A stretch of DNA of 64,000 bases, from contig QZFT01000018.1 in NCBI GenBank assembly GCA_003600225.1, positions 79,616-143,615 of the forward strand, read 5' to 3'. The stretch's first letter is position 1, and each line of letters opens with the position of its first letter. The notes below the pieces were generated by a model. That model saw only the letters and a program-made list of their open reading frames with translations, was not told the DNA's origin and did not search any database. This document shows positions 24,474-33,205 of this stretch, piece after piece. A program made the position numbers and the translations under genes. This DNA comes from Pseudonocardiaceae bacterium YIM PH 21723 (GTDB lineage: Bacteria; Actinomycetota; Actinomycetes; Mycobacteriales; Pseudonocardiaceae).

Positions 24474-24872
24474 ATGCCGGAATCCGAGCACACACTCAGC
24501 ACCGCTGACCTGGCCGGAACCACGCCACAGGAGCCGGAAGCCCCGGTGGAACGGGAGGAATCGGCCGATCGGCCGGAGACCTCCGTGCGGCGGGAGGAAC
24601 CCACCGGGCAGCCGTTGTTCAGCGAGGGCGAGCTGGACAGGTTCCGCGGCCGCTGGCAGGACATCCAGACCGGCTTCGTGGACGACCCGCACCGCGCGGT
24701 GCAGGAGGCCGACGAGCTGGTCGCGAACGTGATCAACACCCTGGCGACCACCTTCGCCGAGCACAAGGGCGTGCTGGAGGACCAGTGGCGCCAGGGTGAA
24801 CCGGCGACCGAGGAACTGCGGGTCGCGTTGCGCCGCTACCGCGCGTTCTTCGACGAGTTGCTGCCCCGCTAG
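24474..24872 (+). CDS. Soluble paralogue of the preceding membrane-anchored protein
   Basis: A 132-residue protein. The first 50 residues are acidic and Pro/Glu-rich, probably disordered. The rest, beginning RFRGRWQDIQTGFVDDPHRA and VQEADELVANVINTLATTF, matches the upstream gene's RYGKQWASIQEKFVDQPTVA and VDEADRVLDALM region and ends in the same RRYRAFFDELL pattern (MVHYRTVFEDLL upstream). It lacks the membrane helix. GGAGG lies about ten bases before the ATG. It is 3 bp from the previous stop, so cotranscribed. Confidence 0.78.
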   Translation: MPESEHTLSTADLAGTTPQEPEAPVEREESADRPETSVRREEPTGQPLFSEGELDRFRGRWQDIQTGFVDDPHRAVQEADELVANVINTLATTFAEHKGVLEDQWRQGEPATEELRVALRRYRAFFDELLPR

Positions 24873-24906
24873 CCGGCGAGCAGGATCGGATCGAGGAGGC
24901 GCGGCG

Positions 24907-25440
24907 ATGGACGTGAGCGAACTGCTGGTGGACGGCTTCGAGCGGGTGCACGAGGAGGTGCAGGCCGCGGTGCAGGGGCTGTCCGGGCCGCTCATGATCG
25001 CCCGCCTCGATCCGGACGCGAACTCGATCGCCTGGCTGGTCTGGCATCTCGCCCGGGTGCAGGACGATCACATCGCGGGGGTGGCCGGGTTCGAGCAGGC
25101 GTGGACCGGGCAGGGCTGGGCCGAGCGGTTCGGCCTGCCGTTCCCGGTGGGCGACATCGGCTACGGGCACGGCCCCGAGGACGTCGGCGCGGTGCGGATC
25201 GAGGATCCGGAACTGCTGCTGGGCTACGCGGACGCCGTGCACCGGCAGACGGTGAAGTGGGTGAGCGGCCTGCGGCCGGCGGACCTGGACCGGATCGTCG
25301 ACGAGAACTGGGATCCGCCGGTCACCCTCGGCGTCCGGTTGATCAGCGTGCTGTCCGATGACCTGGAGCACGCGGGCCAGGCCGCCTACGTCCGGGGCAT
25401 CCTCGAACGTTCGGCTATGAAAGAGATCAACGACCGGTAG
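24907..25440 (+). CDS. DinB-like / mycothiol-dependent four-helix protein (DUF664)
   Basis: A 177-residue protein. NSIAWLVWHLARVQDDHIAG has the His of the DinB-fold metal site; another His in DDLEHAGQAAYVRGIL completes the pattern seen in DUF664. Such proteins are thiol-dependent transferases or isomerases, mycothiol-linked in actinobacteria. The ATG at 24907 has GGAGG seven bases upstream. It follows the paralogous pair by 34 bp in the same direction and may share their transcript. Confidence 0.8.
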   Translation: MDVSELLVDGFERVHEEVQAAVQGLSGPLMIARLDPDANSIAWLVWHLARVQDDHIAGVAGFEQAWTGQGWAERFGLPFPVGDIGYGHGPEDVGAVRIEDPELLLGYADAVHRQTVKWVSGLRPADLDRIVDENWDPPVTLGVRLISVLSDDLEHAGQAAYVRGILERSAMKEINDR

Positions 25441-25552
25441 CCGTAGTGGATCAACGTAGTGGCTCCAGCCGGCCGGTCATCCGATAGGGCCTTGAGGGCG
25501 TATCCGCGTACAGGATTCCGCACCATCGTCCGGGTGGTCATCCTTCGCCAGT

Positions 25553-25568
25553 AGTTGATGGATCAACT
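25553..25568. promoter_or_regulatory. Palindrome upstream of the small exported-protein gene
   Basis: AGTTGATGGATCAACT, 7-bp arms around GG, ends 17 bp before the ATG at 25586 and just before the AAAGG ribosome site. It could be an operator or an RNA hairpin affecting translation. CATCCTTCGCC at 25539-25549 is the complement of GGCGAAGGATG found at the tip of the 33666 element. Confidence 0.35.
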
Positions 25569-25585
25569 GGGGAAAGGTGATCACC

Positions 25586-25948
25586 ATGATGAGATGTGCG
25601 GCCGCGGTGCTGGCGGGGATCGCGCTGACGATGGGAATGGCACTCCCGGCGGCGGCGGATGCCGGCGAACCGGGATTCGGCGCCTACGTCGGCAGCCCGG
25701 ACATGTGTCCCACCTATCAGACCGTCCAGCGGCAGAACTATGTCTTCAAGCGGCTGCCGGACGGGTTCGCCATCGACTACGGCTCCGGGATCATCCGCAA
25801 CCGGGCCGGCGTGCCCGTCGCGGTACCCGGCGCGCCCATTCGGGTCACCGGCACCTTCACGCCGTATGGCCCGGAGACGTTCCACTTCTGCCTGACCTAC
25901 TGGCCGGACGTGTGGGTGTACGCGGACTCGATCAACGGATTCCGTTGA
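25586..25948 (+). CDS. Small secreted hypothetical protein
   Basis: A 120-residue exported protein with a clear signal peptide (MMRCAAAVLAGIALTMGMAL, cleavage near AAA-D). The mature part has two Cys residues (PDMCPTY and FHFCLTYW) that could form one disulfide, and many aromatic residues in a beta-rich pattern. I recognise no domain. The first of two adjacent ATGs is used; AAAGG lies nine bases upstream. A GTG at 25577 would add three residues. Confidence 0.7.
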   Translation: MMRCAAAVLAGIALTMGMALPAAADAGEPGFGAYVGSPDMCPTYQTVQRQNYVFKRLPDGFAIDYGSGIIRNRAGVPVAVPGAPIRVTGTFTPYGPETFHFCLTYWPDVWVYADSINGFR

Positions 25949-26058
25949 TCGCCGGCCAGGCGTGAGAGAGCGTTCGATTTCACAGTATTCGCCGTAACCA
26001 CAATGAGATTCAGTCGTTAGCGGTGGCGCATCGTTTGTTGCTATGGAAGGAGCAGGCA

Positions 26059-27093
26059 GTGCGCCACCTTTCCCTGTCGGCAGCTATCGCAACGCTGCTG
26101 ATGGTCAGCGTCATCCAGCCCGCGGCGGCGGCTCCGGTGGACCTACCGGGAGCCCAGCCGAAGTCCGAAGTGATCCAGCAACGACAACTCGCCACCGGAG
26201 AGACCGAGTCGGTGGTCCGGTTCGGGCCGCTCATGGCCCGGCCCAGTAAGGGCGGCGGGCACGAGCATCCGCACACCGGGGATGTCACCGTCCAGCACGG
26301 CCCGCACGAGCCGATGCACGGACAGCACACGATGGTCGTGGGGCCGCTGATCCCGCCCTGCGTCGACTGTTATCTGACCTCGGTCGTCCCGAACCTGACC
26401 TACCGGGACGGGCAGCCGGCCAACTACGACACCGGCGTCATCCTGCACCACTCCGTGGTCTTCGACCGGTCTAAAGAGGACCCGACGTGTGGCGGTGGCC
26501 AGTCGCTGCTCGGCCTGGCCGGGGCGCGGATCTTCGCCACCGGCAACGAGCGGACCGCGGGCGTGGTGCCCGCCGGATACGGTCTGCGTCTCGGCCACGT
26601 CCCGCTGCCGTGGAACCTGGTGGAGCTGATGAACACCAGTCCGCACTGGCAGTCGGTGTACGTGACCTACACGGTGAAGCACGTGCCGGGTAACACGCCG
26701 GGGATGAAGCCGATCACCGTCGTGTGGATGGACAAGGCCAACTGCCGCGACTCCCAGCACAACGCACCGGAGGGCGAGTCGCACTTCAACTGGCAGTGGA
26801 CCTCGAACCTCAGCGGCACGGTGAAGACCGTCGGCGGTCACCTGCACGACGGCGGGCAGGTCATCTCGGCGAGCAACAAGACGACCGGACGGACGTTCTG
26901 CGAGATGCAGGCCGGGTATGAGAACAAACCCGCCTACCAGGGGCACATCGACACCATGCCGACGTGTTCCGGATCCGATCTCGGGAAGATCAGCAAGGGC
27001 GATGTGCTGGAGCTGAACTCCACGTATCACACGCACTACGCCGATCCCGCGGTCATGTCGATCGCGCTGCTGTACGTCGCGAAGGACGAGTAA
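26059..27093 (+). CDS. Secreted copper-monooxygenase-like / SURNod19-like protein
   Basis: A 344-residue exported protein with a signal peptide (cleavage near AAA-P at 24). The paired His motif VILHHSVVF, the HxH-type GGHLHDGGQ and a late Met in HTHYADPAVMSIALLY are spaced like the copper ligands of peptidylglycine alpha-hydroxylating monooxygenase folds. The opening VQHGPHEPMHGQHTMVVGPL resembles SURNod19-type proteins. Several Cys suggest disulfides. The GTG at 26059 has AAGGAG six bases upstream. The assignment is by motif spacing only; copper binding is inferred. Confidence 0.5.
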   Translation: MRHLSLSAAIATLLMVSVIQPAAAAPVDLPGAQPKSEVIQQRQLATGETESVVRFGPLMARPSKGGGHEHPHTGDVTVQHGPHEPMHGQHTMVVGPLIPPCVDCYLTSVVPNLTYRDGQPANYDTGVILHHSVVFDRSKEDPTCGGGQSLLGLAGARIFATGNERTAGVVPAGYGLRLGHVPLPWNLVELMNTSPHWQSVYVTYTVKHVPGNTPGMKPITVVWMDKANCRDSQHNAPEGESHFNWQWTSNLSGTVKTVGGHLHDGGQVISASNKTTGRTFCEMQAGYENKPAYQGHIDTMPTCSGSDLGKISKGDVLELNSTYHTHYADPAVMSIALLYVAKDE

Positions 27094-27101
27094 CCGGTCA
27101 C

Positions 27102-27144
27102 CGGGAGCGGGGCCGCCTCGTGATCGGGCGGCCCCGCTCTCCCG
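27102..27144. terminator. Bidirectional intrinsic-type terminator
   Basis: AGCGGGGCCGCC (27106-27117) pairs perfectly with GGCGGCCCCGCT (27127-27138), and flanking CGGG/CCCG extends the stem. It lies between convergent stop codons at 27093 and 27151. Confidence 0.75.
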
Positions 27145-27150
27145 TTGTGG

Positions 27151-27933
27151 TCAGCCGAAGGACGTGTTTCCCGCGGCCGCCGCCCAGGCGTCCACGTCGG
27201 CCAGCAGGCTGCGCGTGTTCTCCCGGGTCCGGGCGATGGCGTCGGCGCCCAGCACGAGGTGCCGGGGCGGCCGGCCGCCCTCGACCGCGTCGATGATCAC
27301 CTCGGCTGCCCGGTCCGGGTCTCCCGGCTGCTTGCCGTCCATGGCGTCCAGGGGTGACACGAAGTCGCCGGTGCGCCGGATGGAGGCCGGGGTGAGGAAA
27401 TCGGTGCGGAAGGAGCCCGGCTCCACGGCGGTCACGCCGATGCCGAGCGGGCGCAGTTCCTCGGCCAGGGCCTCGGACATTGCGACGAGCGCCGACTTGG
27501 CCGCCGCGTAGACGCCGGATCCGGCATGCGGGTCGAGCGCCGCGATGGACGCGATGTTGACCAGGTGACCGCGGCCCTGGGTGCGCAGGTGCGGAACCGC
27601 CGCCTGGATGATCCGCAGCGGGGCGAAGAAGTTGACCTCGAACACCTCGGCGGTCTGTTCGGCGGTGCTGTCCTGCACCGGGCCGAGCAGGCCGAACCCG
27701 GCGTTGTTGACCACGACGTCGATCCCGCCCGCCAGTTCGTGTGCCCGGTTCACGACGGGCGCCACCTGGCTCGGATCGATGAGTTCCAGCGGCAGCACGT
27801 GCAGCCGGTCGTGTTCCAGGTCGGCGGTGCCGGAGCGGGTGGTGCCGACCACGGTGTGGCCACGGCGCAGCGCGGCATCGGCGAGGGATCGACCCAGTCC
27901 CCGGGAGATGCCGGTGATGAACCAGACGGACAT
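27151..27933 (-). CDS. SDR-family oxidoreductase next to an MmyB-type regulator
   Basis: A 260-residue SDR starting MSVWFITGISRGLGRSLADA, with NNAG (VVNNAGFGLLG), NIASIAA and YAAAK. It is of the group annotated as oxidoreductases with a variable C-terminal substrate loop (SIRRTGDFVSPLDAMDGKQP). The ATG at 27933 has AAAGGA eight bases upstream. It is divergent from an XRE/MmyB-type regulator at 28064, an arrangement repeated in another form at 41541-43249. Confidence 0.88.
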   Translation of the reverse strand: MSVWFITGISRGLGRSLADAALRRGHTVVGTTRSGTADLEHDRLHVLPLELIDPSQVAPVVNRAHELAGGIDVVVNNAGFGLLGPVQDSTAEQTAEVFEVNFFAPLRIIQAAVPHLRTQGRGHLVNIASIAALDPHAGSGVYAAAKSALVAMSEALAEELRPLGIGVTAVEPGSFRTDFLTPASIRRTGDFVSPLDAMDGKQPGDPDRAAEVIIDAVEGGRPPRHLVLGADAIARTRENTRSLLADVDAWAAAAGNTSFG

Positions 27934-28012
27934 GGTGGGTTTCCTTTCGGCTGTTCGCTGTCGGGATCGAGCCTGCGCGGTGGGCGGCGATCGCGGCAGG
28001 ACGGCCGATGGC

Positions 28013-28029
28013 TGGGTGTGCCACACCCA
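28013..28029. promoter_or_regulatory. Candidate operator between SDR and MmyB-type regulator
   Basis: TGGGTGTGCCACACCCA, a dyad with 7-bp arms and a 3-bp centre in the 130-bp divergent gap. It lies just upstream of the regulator's -10 (TAGCCT, 28052-28057) and is the most symmetrical site in the gap. Confidence 0.5.
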
Positions 28030-28063
28030 CCCACCGGTGCGGCCGGTGACCTAGCCTGGCCGC

Positions 28064-28942
28064 ATGGGTGATGGTGAACTGGGGGAGTTCCTGCGCGCAC
28101 GGCGTGCCGCGCGCCGGCCCGAGGACGCCGGCGTGCTCTATGCCGGGCGGCGCAAGGTGACCGGGTTGCGGCGCGAGGAGGTCGCCGTGCTGGCCGGGGT
28201 GAACGTGGACTACTACACCCGGCTGGAACAGGGCCGGGAAAGGCACCCGTCGCCGCAGGTGATCGACGCGTTGGGCCGTGCACTGGATCTCGACCCGGAC
28301 GCGCGGGAGCACCTCTACCGGCTGGCCGGTGCGATGCCGGGAACCGGAACGTCCTCGCGGTCGCGGGTGGTGAGCCCGGAACTGCGTCAGCTGATGGACG
28401 GCTACTCCGGTACGCCCGCTCTGGTCCTGGATCCGATCATGGACGTGCTGGCCACGAACGCCCTGGCCGACGCCCTGTACTCACCGTTCGGTGCGGTGGA
28501 CAACTTCGCCCGGATGACCTTCCTCGATCCGGCGGGGCCACGGTTCTACGCACGCTGGGAGCAGACCGCGCAGGCGACCGTGGCCAACCTGCGCGCCGCC
28601 GCGGGCCGCCTGCCGCAGGACCCGGATCTGCTCCGGCTGATCGCCGAGCTCAGCGAGGGCAACGAGCGGTTCCGCACCTGGTGGGCCGGCCATCAGGTGC
28701 GCGGCAAGACCGGGGAGCCCAAGCATCTGGTGCACCCCGATGTCGGCCCGCTGACGCTGAACTACCAGGCCTTCGACGTGCGCAGCGCACCCGGGCAGCA
28801 GTTGCTGATCTATCACGCCGAACCCGGTTCGCCCAGCGCTCAGGCCCTGGCGCTGCTGGGCAGCCTCCGGGCGACCGATGCTTCAGGCGGCCTCTTCGCC
28901 GTTGTGGATGACGGCACGCGGGGCGAGCAGCCCGGTCAGTGA
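28064..28942 (+). CDS. XRE-family regulator with MmyB-like ligand domain, copy 1
   Basis: A 292-residue regulator. The N-terminal XRE helix-turn-helix is LRREEVAVLAGVNVDYYTRL followed by EQGRERHPSPQVIDALGRAL. The C-terminal PAS-like MmyB domain includes MDVLATNALADALYSPF, ARMTFLDPAGPRFY and GPLTLNYQAFDV. Such regulators usually repress an adjacent SDR gene, here divergent. The ATG is six bases after TAGCCT, so the mRNA is probably leaderless. The last 60 bp overlap the convergent amidohydrolase gene. Confidence 0.88.
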   Translation: MGDGELGEFLRARRAARRPEDAGVLYAGRRKVTGLRREEVAVLAGVNVDYYTRLEQGRERHPSPQVIDALGRALDLDPDAREHLYRLAGAMPGTGTSSRSRVVSPELRQLMDGYSGTPALVLDPIMDVLATNALADALYSPFGAVDNFARMTFLDPAGPRFYARWEQTAQATVANLRAAAGRLPQDPDLLRLIAELSEGNERFRTWWAGHQVRGKTGEPKHLVHPDVGPLTLNYQAFDVRSAPGQQLLIYHAEPGSPSAQALALLGSLRATDASGGLFAVVDDGTRGEQPGQ

Positions 28943-30067
28943 ATCCCGGATGTCGCCCGGCACGATCAGCAGATCCGCGTCGTGGCCGGGTGCGACGCGG
29001 CCCTTCCGGCCGCCCAGCCGGCAGGAGTCGGCGGCGAGGCTGGTCGCGGCCGCCACCGCCTCCAGGTTGGTGAAGCCGAGGTCGGTGAACTGGATGATCG
29101 AGTGCGGCAGCAGGTCGTGTGGCCGGCGCGGACTGATGCCCGCGTCCGAGGAACAGATCATCCGCACTCCCTCGGCACGCATCCGGGACAGGATCTGCCG
29201 GCGTTGTTCGAGCCGTTGCCGCGCGGCGGCGGGAAACGGCGGGCCGTCCGGGTGGAATCCGTCGGTGACGCCGACGGGGATCTGGGCGTCGGCCAGCGCC
29301 CGCACGAGATCCCAGTCGGCCTCGGAGCCGGTGTCGGTGAAGAACGAGACGTGCTCCAGCCCGTCCATCCCGGCCGCGAGCGCGTCGGAGATGCCCTGCC
29401 TGCCATGTGCGTGGGCGGTGATCGGCAGGCCGTGATCGTGTGCCGCGCGGACGGCCGTGGTGAGGTCGTCGAGGGTGTACTGGGATTCCGCCGGTCCCCA
29501 GCCGGGAGTGATCAGGCCGCCGGTGGCCATGATCTTGATCAGGTCCACGCCCTGCCCGGCATGCCGGGCGATGAGCTCCACGATCTCGTCCGACGTGTCG
29601 GCCAGCCCGCCCAGGAACCAGCAGTGACCGTTGGTGCGGGTCAGCGGCGGACCGGCGGCCAAGATCGTGGGGCCTGGTCCGCCTTCCCTGGCCAGGCGCA
29701 CCGCCAGGTAGCCGCGATCGCCGAGATCGCGGACGGTGGTCACCCCGGCGTGCAGCAGCTGACGCGCCCGCAGCCGCATCCGGTCCAGCATCGCCGCGTC
29801 ATCCGTGTGCCGCATGTACTCGATCAGCTCGGTCGTCGGCTCGAAGGACAGGTGGTTGTGCGCGTCGACGAGACCGGGCAGCACCGTGCAGTCGCCGGCA
29901 TCGACGAGCTCGACATCCGCCGAGATGTGCCCGCCGGTGAGATCCACGGCGGCGATGCGGCCGCCGACCACCAGCACCGTCGGTGATCCGGTGTGCAGCC
30001 GGGATCCGTCGAAGAGCCGGCTGCTGCGCAGGGCCCACTTCTGCTTTCCGGAGGCGAGCGGGATCAT
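28883..30067 (-). CDS. Amidohydrolase-superfamily protein (imidazolonepropionase / Xaa-Pro dipeptidase-like)
   Basis: A 394-residue metal-dependent hydrolase. DAHNHL gives the HxH metal pair, LIKIMATGG the bridging Lys region, ITAHAHG and GLEHVSF the two further His, and ICSSDAG the catalytic Asp. The N- and C-terminal strands (LVVGGRIAAVDL and ADLLIVPGD) form the composite beta domain. Substrates of this subgroup include acyl-amino acids and small dipeptides; which one applies is unknown. There is no signal peptide. The ATG is six bases after TAGGGT on the - strand (30079-30074), so leaderless. Confidence 0.87.
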   Translation of the reverse strand: MIPLASGKQKWALRSSRLFDGSRLHTGSPTVLVVGGRIAAVDLTGGHISADVELVDAGDCTVLPGLVDAHNHLSFEPTTELIEYMRHTDDAAMLDRMRLRARQLLHAGVTTVRDLGDRGYLAVRLAREGGPGPTILAAGPPLTRTNGHCWFLGGLADTSDEIVELIARHAGQGVDLIKIMATGGLITPGWGPAESQYTLDDLTTAVRAAHDHGLPITAHAHGRQGISDALAAGMDGLEHVSFFTDTGSEADWDLVRALADAQIPVGVTDGFHPDGPPFPAAARQRLEQRRQILSRMRAEGVRMICSSDAGISPRRPHDLLPHSIIQFTDLGFTNLEAVAAATSLAADSCRLGGRKGRVAPGHDADLLIVPGDIRDSLTGLLAPRAVIHNGEEAA

Positions 30068-30145
30068 GGTCTCACCCTAGGGTTCGGCCGGCACCGATGC
30101 CTTTCGCCCGCGCCGCTGGTCTGTATCCCGGTGAGGGCATCCACA

Positions 30146-31096
30146 GTGACGGAGTTCGATCGGCACACCGACCCGTTCCGGCGCGAATTGCTGGTGCACT
30201 GCTACCGCATGCTGGGCTCGGTGGACGAGGCCGAGGACGTGGTCCAGGAGACCTACCTGCGGGCCTGGCGGGCGTTCGACCGGTTCGAGGGCCGGTCGTC
30301 GGTGCGCACCTGGCTCTACCGGATCGCGACCAATTCCTGCCTGACCCAGCTGGAACACCATCGGCGGCGGCCGTTGCCGTCCGGTCTCGGCGGGCCCACC
30401 GAGGATCCGGAGCTGCCGCTGGCGATACCCGGGATCGACTGGCTGGAACCGTTCCCGGACGTGGTGCTGGACGCGGCCGATCCGGCGGCGATCGTCGCGT
30501 CGCGGGACAGCCTGCGGCTCGCGCTGGTCGCCGCGTTGCAGTTGCTGCCCGGCAGGCAGCGCGCGGTGCTGATCCTGCGGGACGTGCTCGGCTGGCGGGC
30601 CGCCGAGGTGGCCGAGTTACTCGGGACCTCGACGTTCGCGGTCAAGAGCCTGCTGCAACGGGCCCGGACCCAGCTGGAGCGGATGTCGCCGGCCGAGGAT
30701 CAGCTCGCCGAGCCCGCGGAACTCCGTTCACTGCTGGACCGGTACGTGTCGGCCTTCGAGAACGCCGACGTGGCCGCGTTGCTGCGGCTGCTGAGCGCGG
30801 ACGCCGAGCTGGAGATGCCGCCGTTCGCCACCTGGCTGCGTGGGCGGGAGGCAGTCGGCCGGTTCGTCGGCGCGCACATCTTCGGCTCGCCCGGCGCGTT
30901 GCGGCTGGTGCCTGCCGGCGTCAACGGTGGACCGGGGTTCGCGGTGTACCTGGACGGCCACGCGCACGCGATCATGGCGCTCACCGCCGGCCGGGCCGGG
31001 ATCACCCGGATCGTCGCGTTCCTGGACCCCGGCCTGTTCGGCCGGTTCGGGTTGCCCGATTCCTTTCCGGTACCCGCCGGGTCTGCCCTGGTATGA
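30146..31096 (+). CDS. ECF sigma factor with C-terminal SnoaL-like domain
   Basis: A 316-residue sigma factor. Region 2 reads LVHCYRMLGSVDEAEDVVQE followed by TYLRAWRAFDRFEGRSSVRT, and region 4 reads LPGRQRAVLILRDVLGWRAA followed by EVAELLGTSTFAVKSLLQRA. A C-terminal SnoaL/NTF2-like domain (YVSAFENADVAALLRLLSAD and after) replaces anti-sigma control, as in the SigJ-like 'subfamily 5' group. The GTG at 30146 is chosen because GAGGG lies eight bases upstream; a GTG at 30131 would add five residues. It starts a four-gene operon by ATGA overlap with the MFS gene. Confidence 0.85.
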   Translation: MTEFDRHTDPFRRELLVHCYRMLGSVDEAEDVVQETYLRAWRAFDRFEGRSSVRTWLYRIATNSCLTQLEHHRRRPLPSGLGGPTEDPELPLAIPGIDWLEPFPDVVLDAADPAAIVASRDSLRLALVAALQLLPGRQRAVLILRDVLGWRAAEVAELLGTSTFAVKSLLQRARTQLERMSPAEDQLAEPAELRSLLDRYVSAFENADVAALLRLLSADAELEMPPFATWLRGREAVGRFVGAHIFGSPGALRLVPAGVNGGPGFAVYLDGHAHAIMALTAGRAGITRIVAFLDPGLFGRFGLPDSFPVPAGSALV

Positions 31097-32487
31097 GAGA
31101 CAACAAGGGCTGGACGCTCGCGCTAGCCGGACTCGGGGCATTCCTGTGCTCCCTCGACGTGGTGGTCGTGGCCACGACCCTGCCCACACTGCGGACGGAA
31201 CTGGGCGCGAGCCTCGCCGACCTGGAATGGACGATCAACGCCTACAACCTGGCCTTCGCCTGCCTGATGCTGACCGGCTCCGCGCTGGGCGACCGGTTCG
31301 GCCGCCGGCGGATGTACGTGCTCGGCGTCGCCGTGTTCACCCTCGCCTCCGCCGGGTGCGCCTTGTCGTCCACAGTGGACGAACTCATCCTCGGTCGCGT
31401 GGTGCAGGGCGCGGGGGCGGCCGTGGTGCTGCCGCTGACCCTGACGTTGATCAGCGACGCCTTTCCCGCCGAGCGGCGGGGAGTGGCGATCGGCATGTGG
31501 GGCGGCATCACCGGCCTCGGGGTCGCCGGCGGCCCGGTGCTCGGCGGCGCGATCATCGAGGGCGTCTCCTGGCAGTGGATCTTCTGGATCAACGTGCCGG
31601 TCGGGCTCGTCATGCTGCCGCTGTCCGCGTTGCTGCTGCGGGAGAGCCGCGGCCCCCGTCCGTACCTGGACATCCCGGGGCTGCTGCTGGTCGCGGCGGG
31701 GATGTCCGCGCTGACCTGGGCACCCGTGCGGGCGCCGAGCATCGGCTGGGGCAGCGCCGAGGTGATCGGCGCGCTCGTCGCCGGCCTGCTGCTGGTGGCC
31801 GGTTTCCTGGTCTGGGAACGCCGGGCGGCCCACCCGATGCTGCCGCTGGCCTACTTCCGGCACCGCGGGTTCTCGGCCGCGAACGGGGTGATCTTCTTCC
31901 AGTTCCTGTCGCTGCTGGGTGCGTTGTTCATGATCACTCAGCTGTTCCAGATCGGCATGGGGGACAGTCCCCTGCAGGCGGGCCTGCGGATCCTGGTGTG
32001 GACGGCGATGCCGATGCTGGTGGCCCCGGTGGCCGGCGCGCTCTCCGAACGCATCGGCAGCCGGCCGTTCATGATCGCCGGGTTGATCCTCCAGGCGACC
32101 GGGCTGGGCTGGCTCGCGCAGGTGGTCGAGCCGGGAGTGGAGTACGCCTCGGTGGTGCTCCCGCTGATCGTCGCCGGTGCGGGCATCGGAATGATCTTCG
32201 CGACCACCGCGGGCGCCGCCACGGCCGCGGTCCCGGTCGAGGACACGGGCGTGGCGGCGGGCACCAACACGGCGCTCCGCGAACTGGGTGGCGTGTTCGG
32301 GGTGGCCATCCTCGCCGCCGTGTTCGCCCACTACGGCGACTACAGCTCACCGGCCGCGTTCATCGACGGCGCCAAGCCGGCCCTCTGGGTCGCGGCCGTG
32401 GTGCCCCTCGCCGGTCTCGCGGCGGCGGTGTGCGCACCGGCCAAGGCCGGGGAACGCCACCACGTCCTGGTAGGGGAGCAGGCATGA
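31093..32487 (+). CDS. MFS drug:H+ antiporter, DHA2 (EmrB/QacA) family
   Basis: A 464-residue integral membrane protein with about 14 hydrophobic segments. It starts MRDNKGWTLALAGLGAFLCS and has the DHA2 features DVVVVATTLPTL in helix 1, WTINAYNLAFA, and the antiporter motif GDRFGRRR between helices 2 and 3. It should export a small hydrophobic compound using the proton gradient. The ATG overlaps the sigma gene's TGA, and its own TGA overlaps the next ATG, so translation is coupled on both sides. The sigma factor may control export in response to a stress (inference). Confidence 0.88.
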   Translation: MRDNKGWTLALAGLGAFLCSLDVVVVATTLPTLRTELGASLADLEWTINAYNLAFACLMLTGSALGDRFGRRRMYVLGVAVFTLASAGCALSSTVDELILGRVVQGAGAAVVLPLTLTLISDAFPAERRGVAIGMWGGITGLGVAGGPVLGGAIIEGVSWQWIFWINVPVGLVMLPLSALLLRESRGPRPYLDIPGLLLVAAGMSALTWAPVRAPSIGWGSAEVIGALVAGLLLVAGFLVWERRAAHPMLPLAYFRHRGFSAANGVIFFQFLSLLGALFMITQLFQIGMGDSPLQAGLRILVWTAMPMLVAPVAGALSERIGSRPFMIAGLILQATGLGWLAQVVEPGVEYASVVLPLIVAGAGIGMIFATTAGAATAAVPVEDTGVAAGTNTALRELGGVFGVAILAAVFAHYGDYSSPAAFIDGAKPALWVAAVVPLAGLAAAVCAPAKAGERHHVLVGEQA

Positions 32488-33194
32488 TCGACCGTACAGC
32501 GGTGGTCACCGGAGCCGGTCGCGGATTCGGGCGTGCCATCGCCCTCGCGCTGTCCGCAGCCGGTGTCGACGTCGTCGGAGTCGCCCGCGACCGGCTCGAC
32601 GAGCGGTTCACCTCGGTCGTGGCCGACGCCGCCGATCCCGGCACGGCCGGCCGGCTCCTCGACGCCCATCGGCCCGGCATCCTGGTGCTCAATGCCGGAG
32701 CGGTCCCGGCGATGCTGCCGATCCAGCACCAGACGTGGCAGACGTTCAGCCGCAACTGGGAGGTGGACGTGCAGCAGGTCTTCCACTGGATCCGCGAGGC
32801 GCTGCTCCGGCCACTGGCCCCGGGCAGCGTCGTCATCGCGATGTCCAGCGGCGCGGCGCTGGCCGGCTCGCCGTTGAGCGGCGGCTACGCGGGCGCCAAG
32901 GCCACCATCCGGTTGATCACCGGGTACGCCGCCGACGAGTCTCGGCGGGCCGGCCTCGGCATCCGGTTCGTCTCGGTGCTGCCCAAGCTGACCCCGGCCA
33001 CCGAGCTCGGCGCCGCCGGAGTCGCCGCTTACGCCGAACGGCAGGGCGTCGACGCGGCCGGATTCCTGGCAGGCTTCGGTCCGACACTCACCCCGGAGGA
33101 CGTCGGCGCGGCCATCCTCGACCTGGCCACCGATCCCGGCCGGGACCGGGACGCGTACCTGCTGCTGCCCGGCGGCCTCCGACCGATCGACTAG
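32484..33194 (+). CDS. SDR-family oxidoreductase, sigma-factor operon
   Basis: A 236-residue SDR: VVTGAGRGFGRAI (cofactor loop), LVLNAGAVPAM, catalytic MSSGAAL and GGYAGAK. It is shorter than classical members, with VARDRLDERF after beta 2. The ATG overlaps the MFS stop (ATGA, 32484-32487). The gene is third in the operon of sigma factor, MFS, SDR and VOC, so it could modify or detoxify the transporter's substrate. The substrate is unknown. Confidence 0.87.
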   Translation: MIDRTAVVTGAGRGFGRAIALALSAAGVDVVGVARDRLDERFTSVVADAADPGTAGRLLDAHRPGILVLNAGAVPAMLPIQHQTWQTFSRNWEVDVQQVFHWIREALLRPLAPGSVVIAMSSGAALAGSPLSGGYAGAKATIRLITGYAADESRRAGLGIRFVSVLPKLTPATELGAAGVAAYAERQGVDAAGFLAGFGPTLTPEDVGAAILDLATDPGRDRDAYLLLPGGLRPID

Positions 33195-33205
33195 GGAGAC
33201 CCGGT

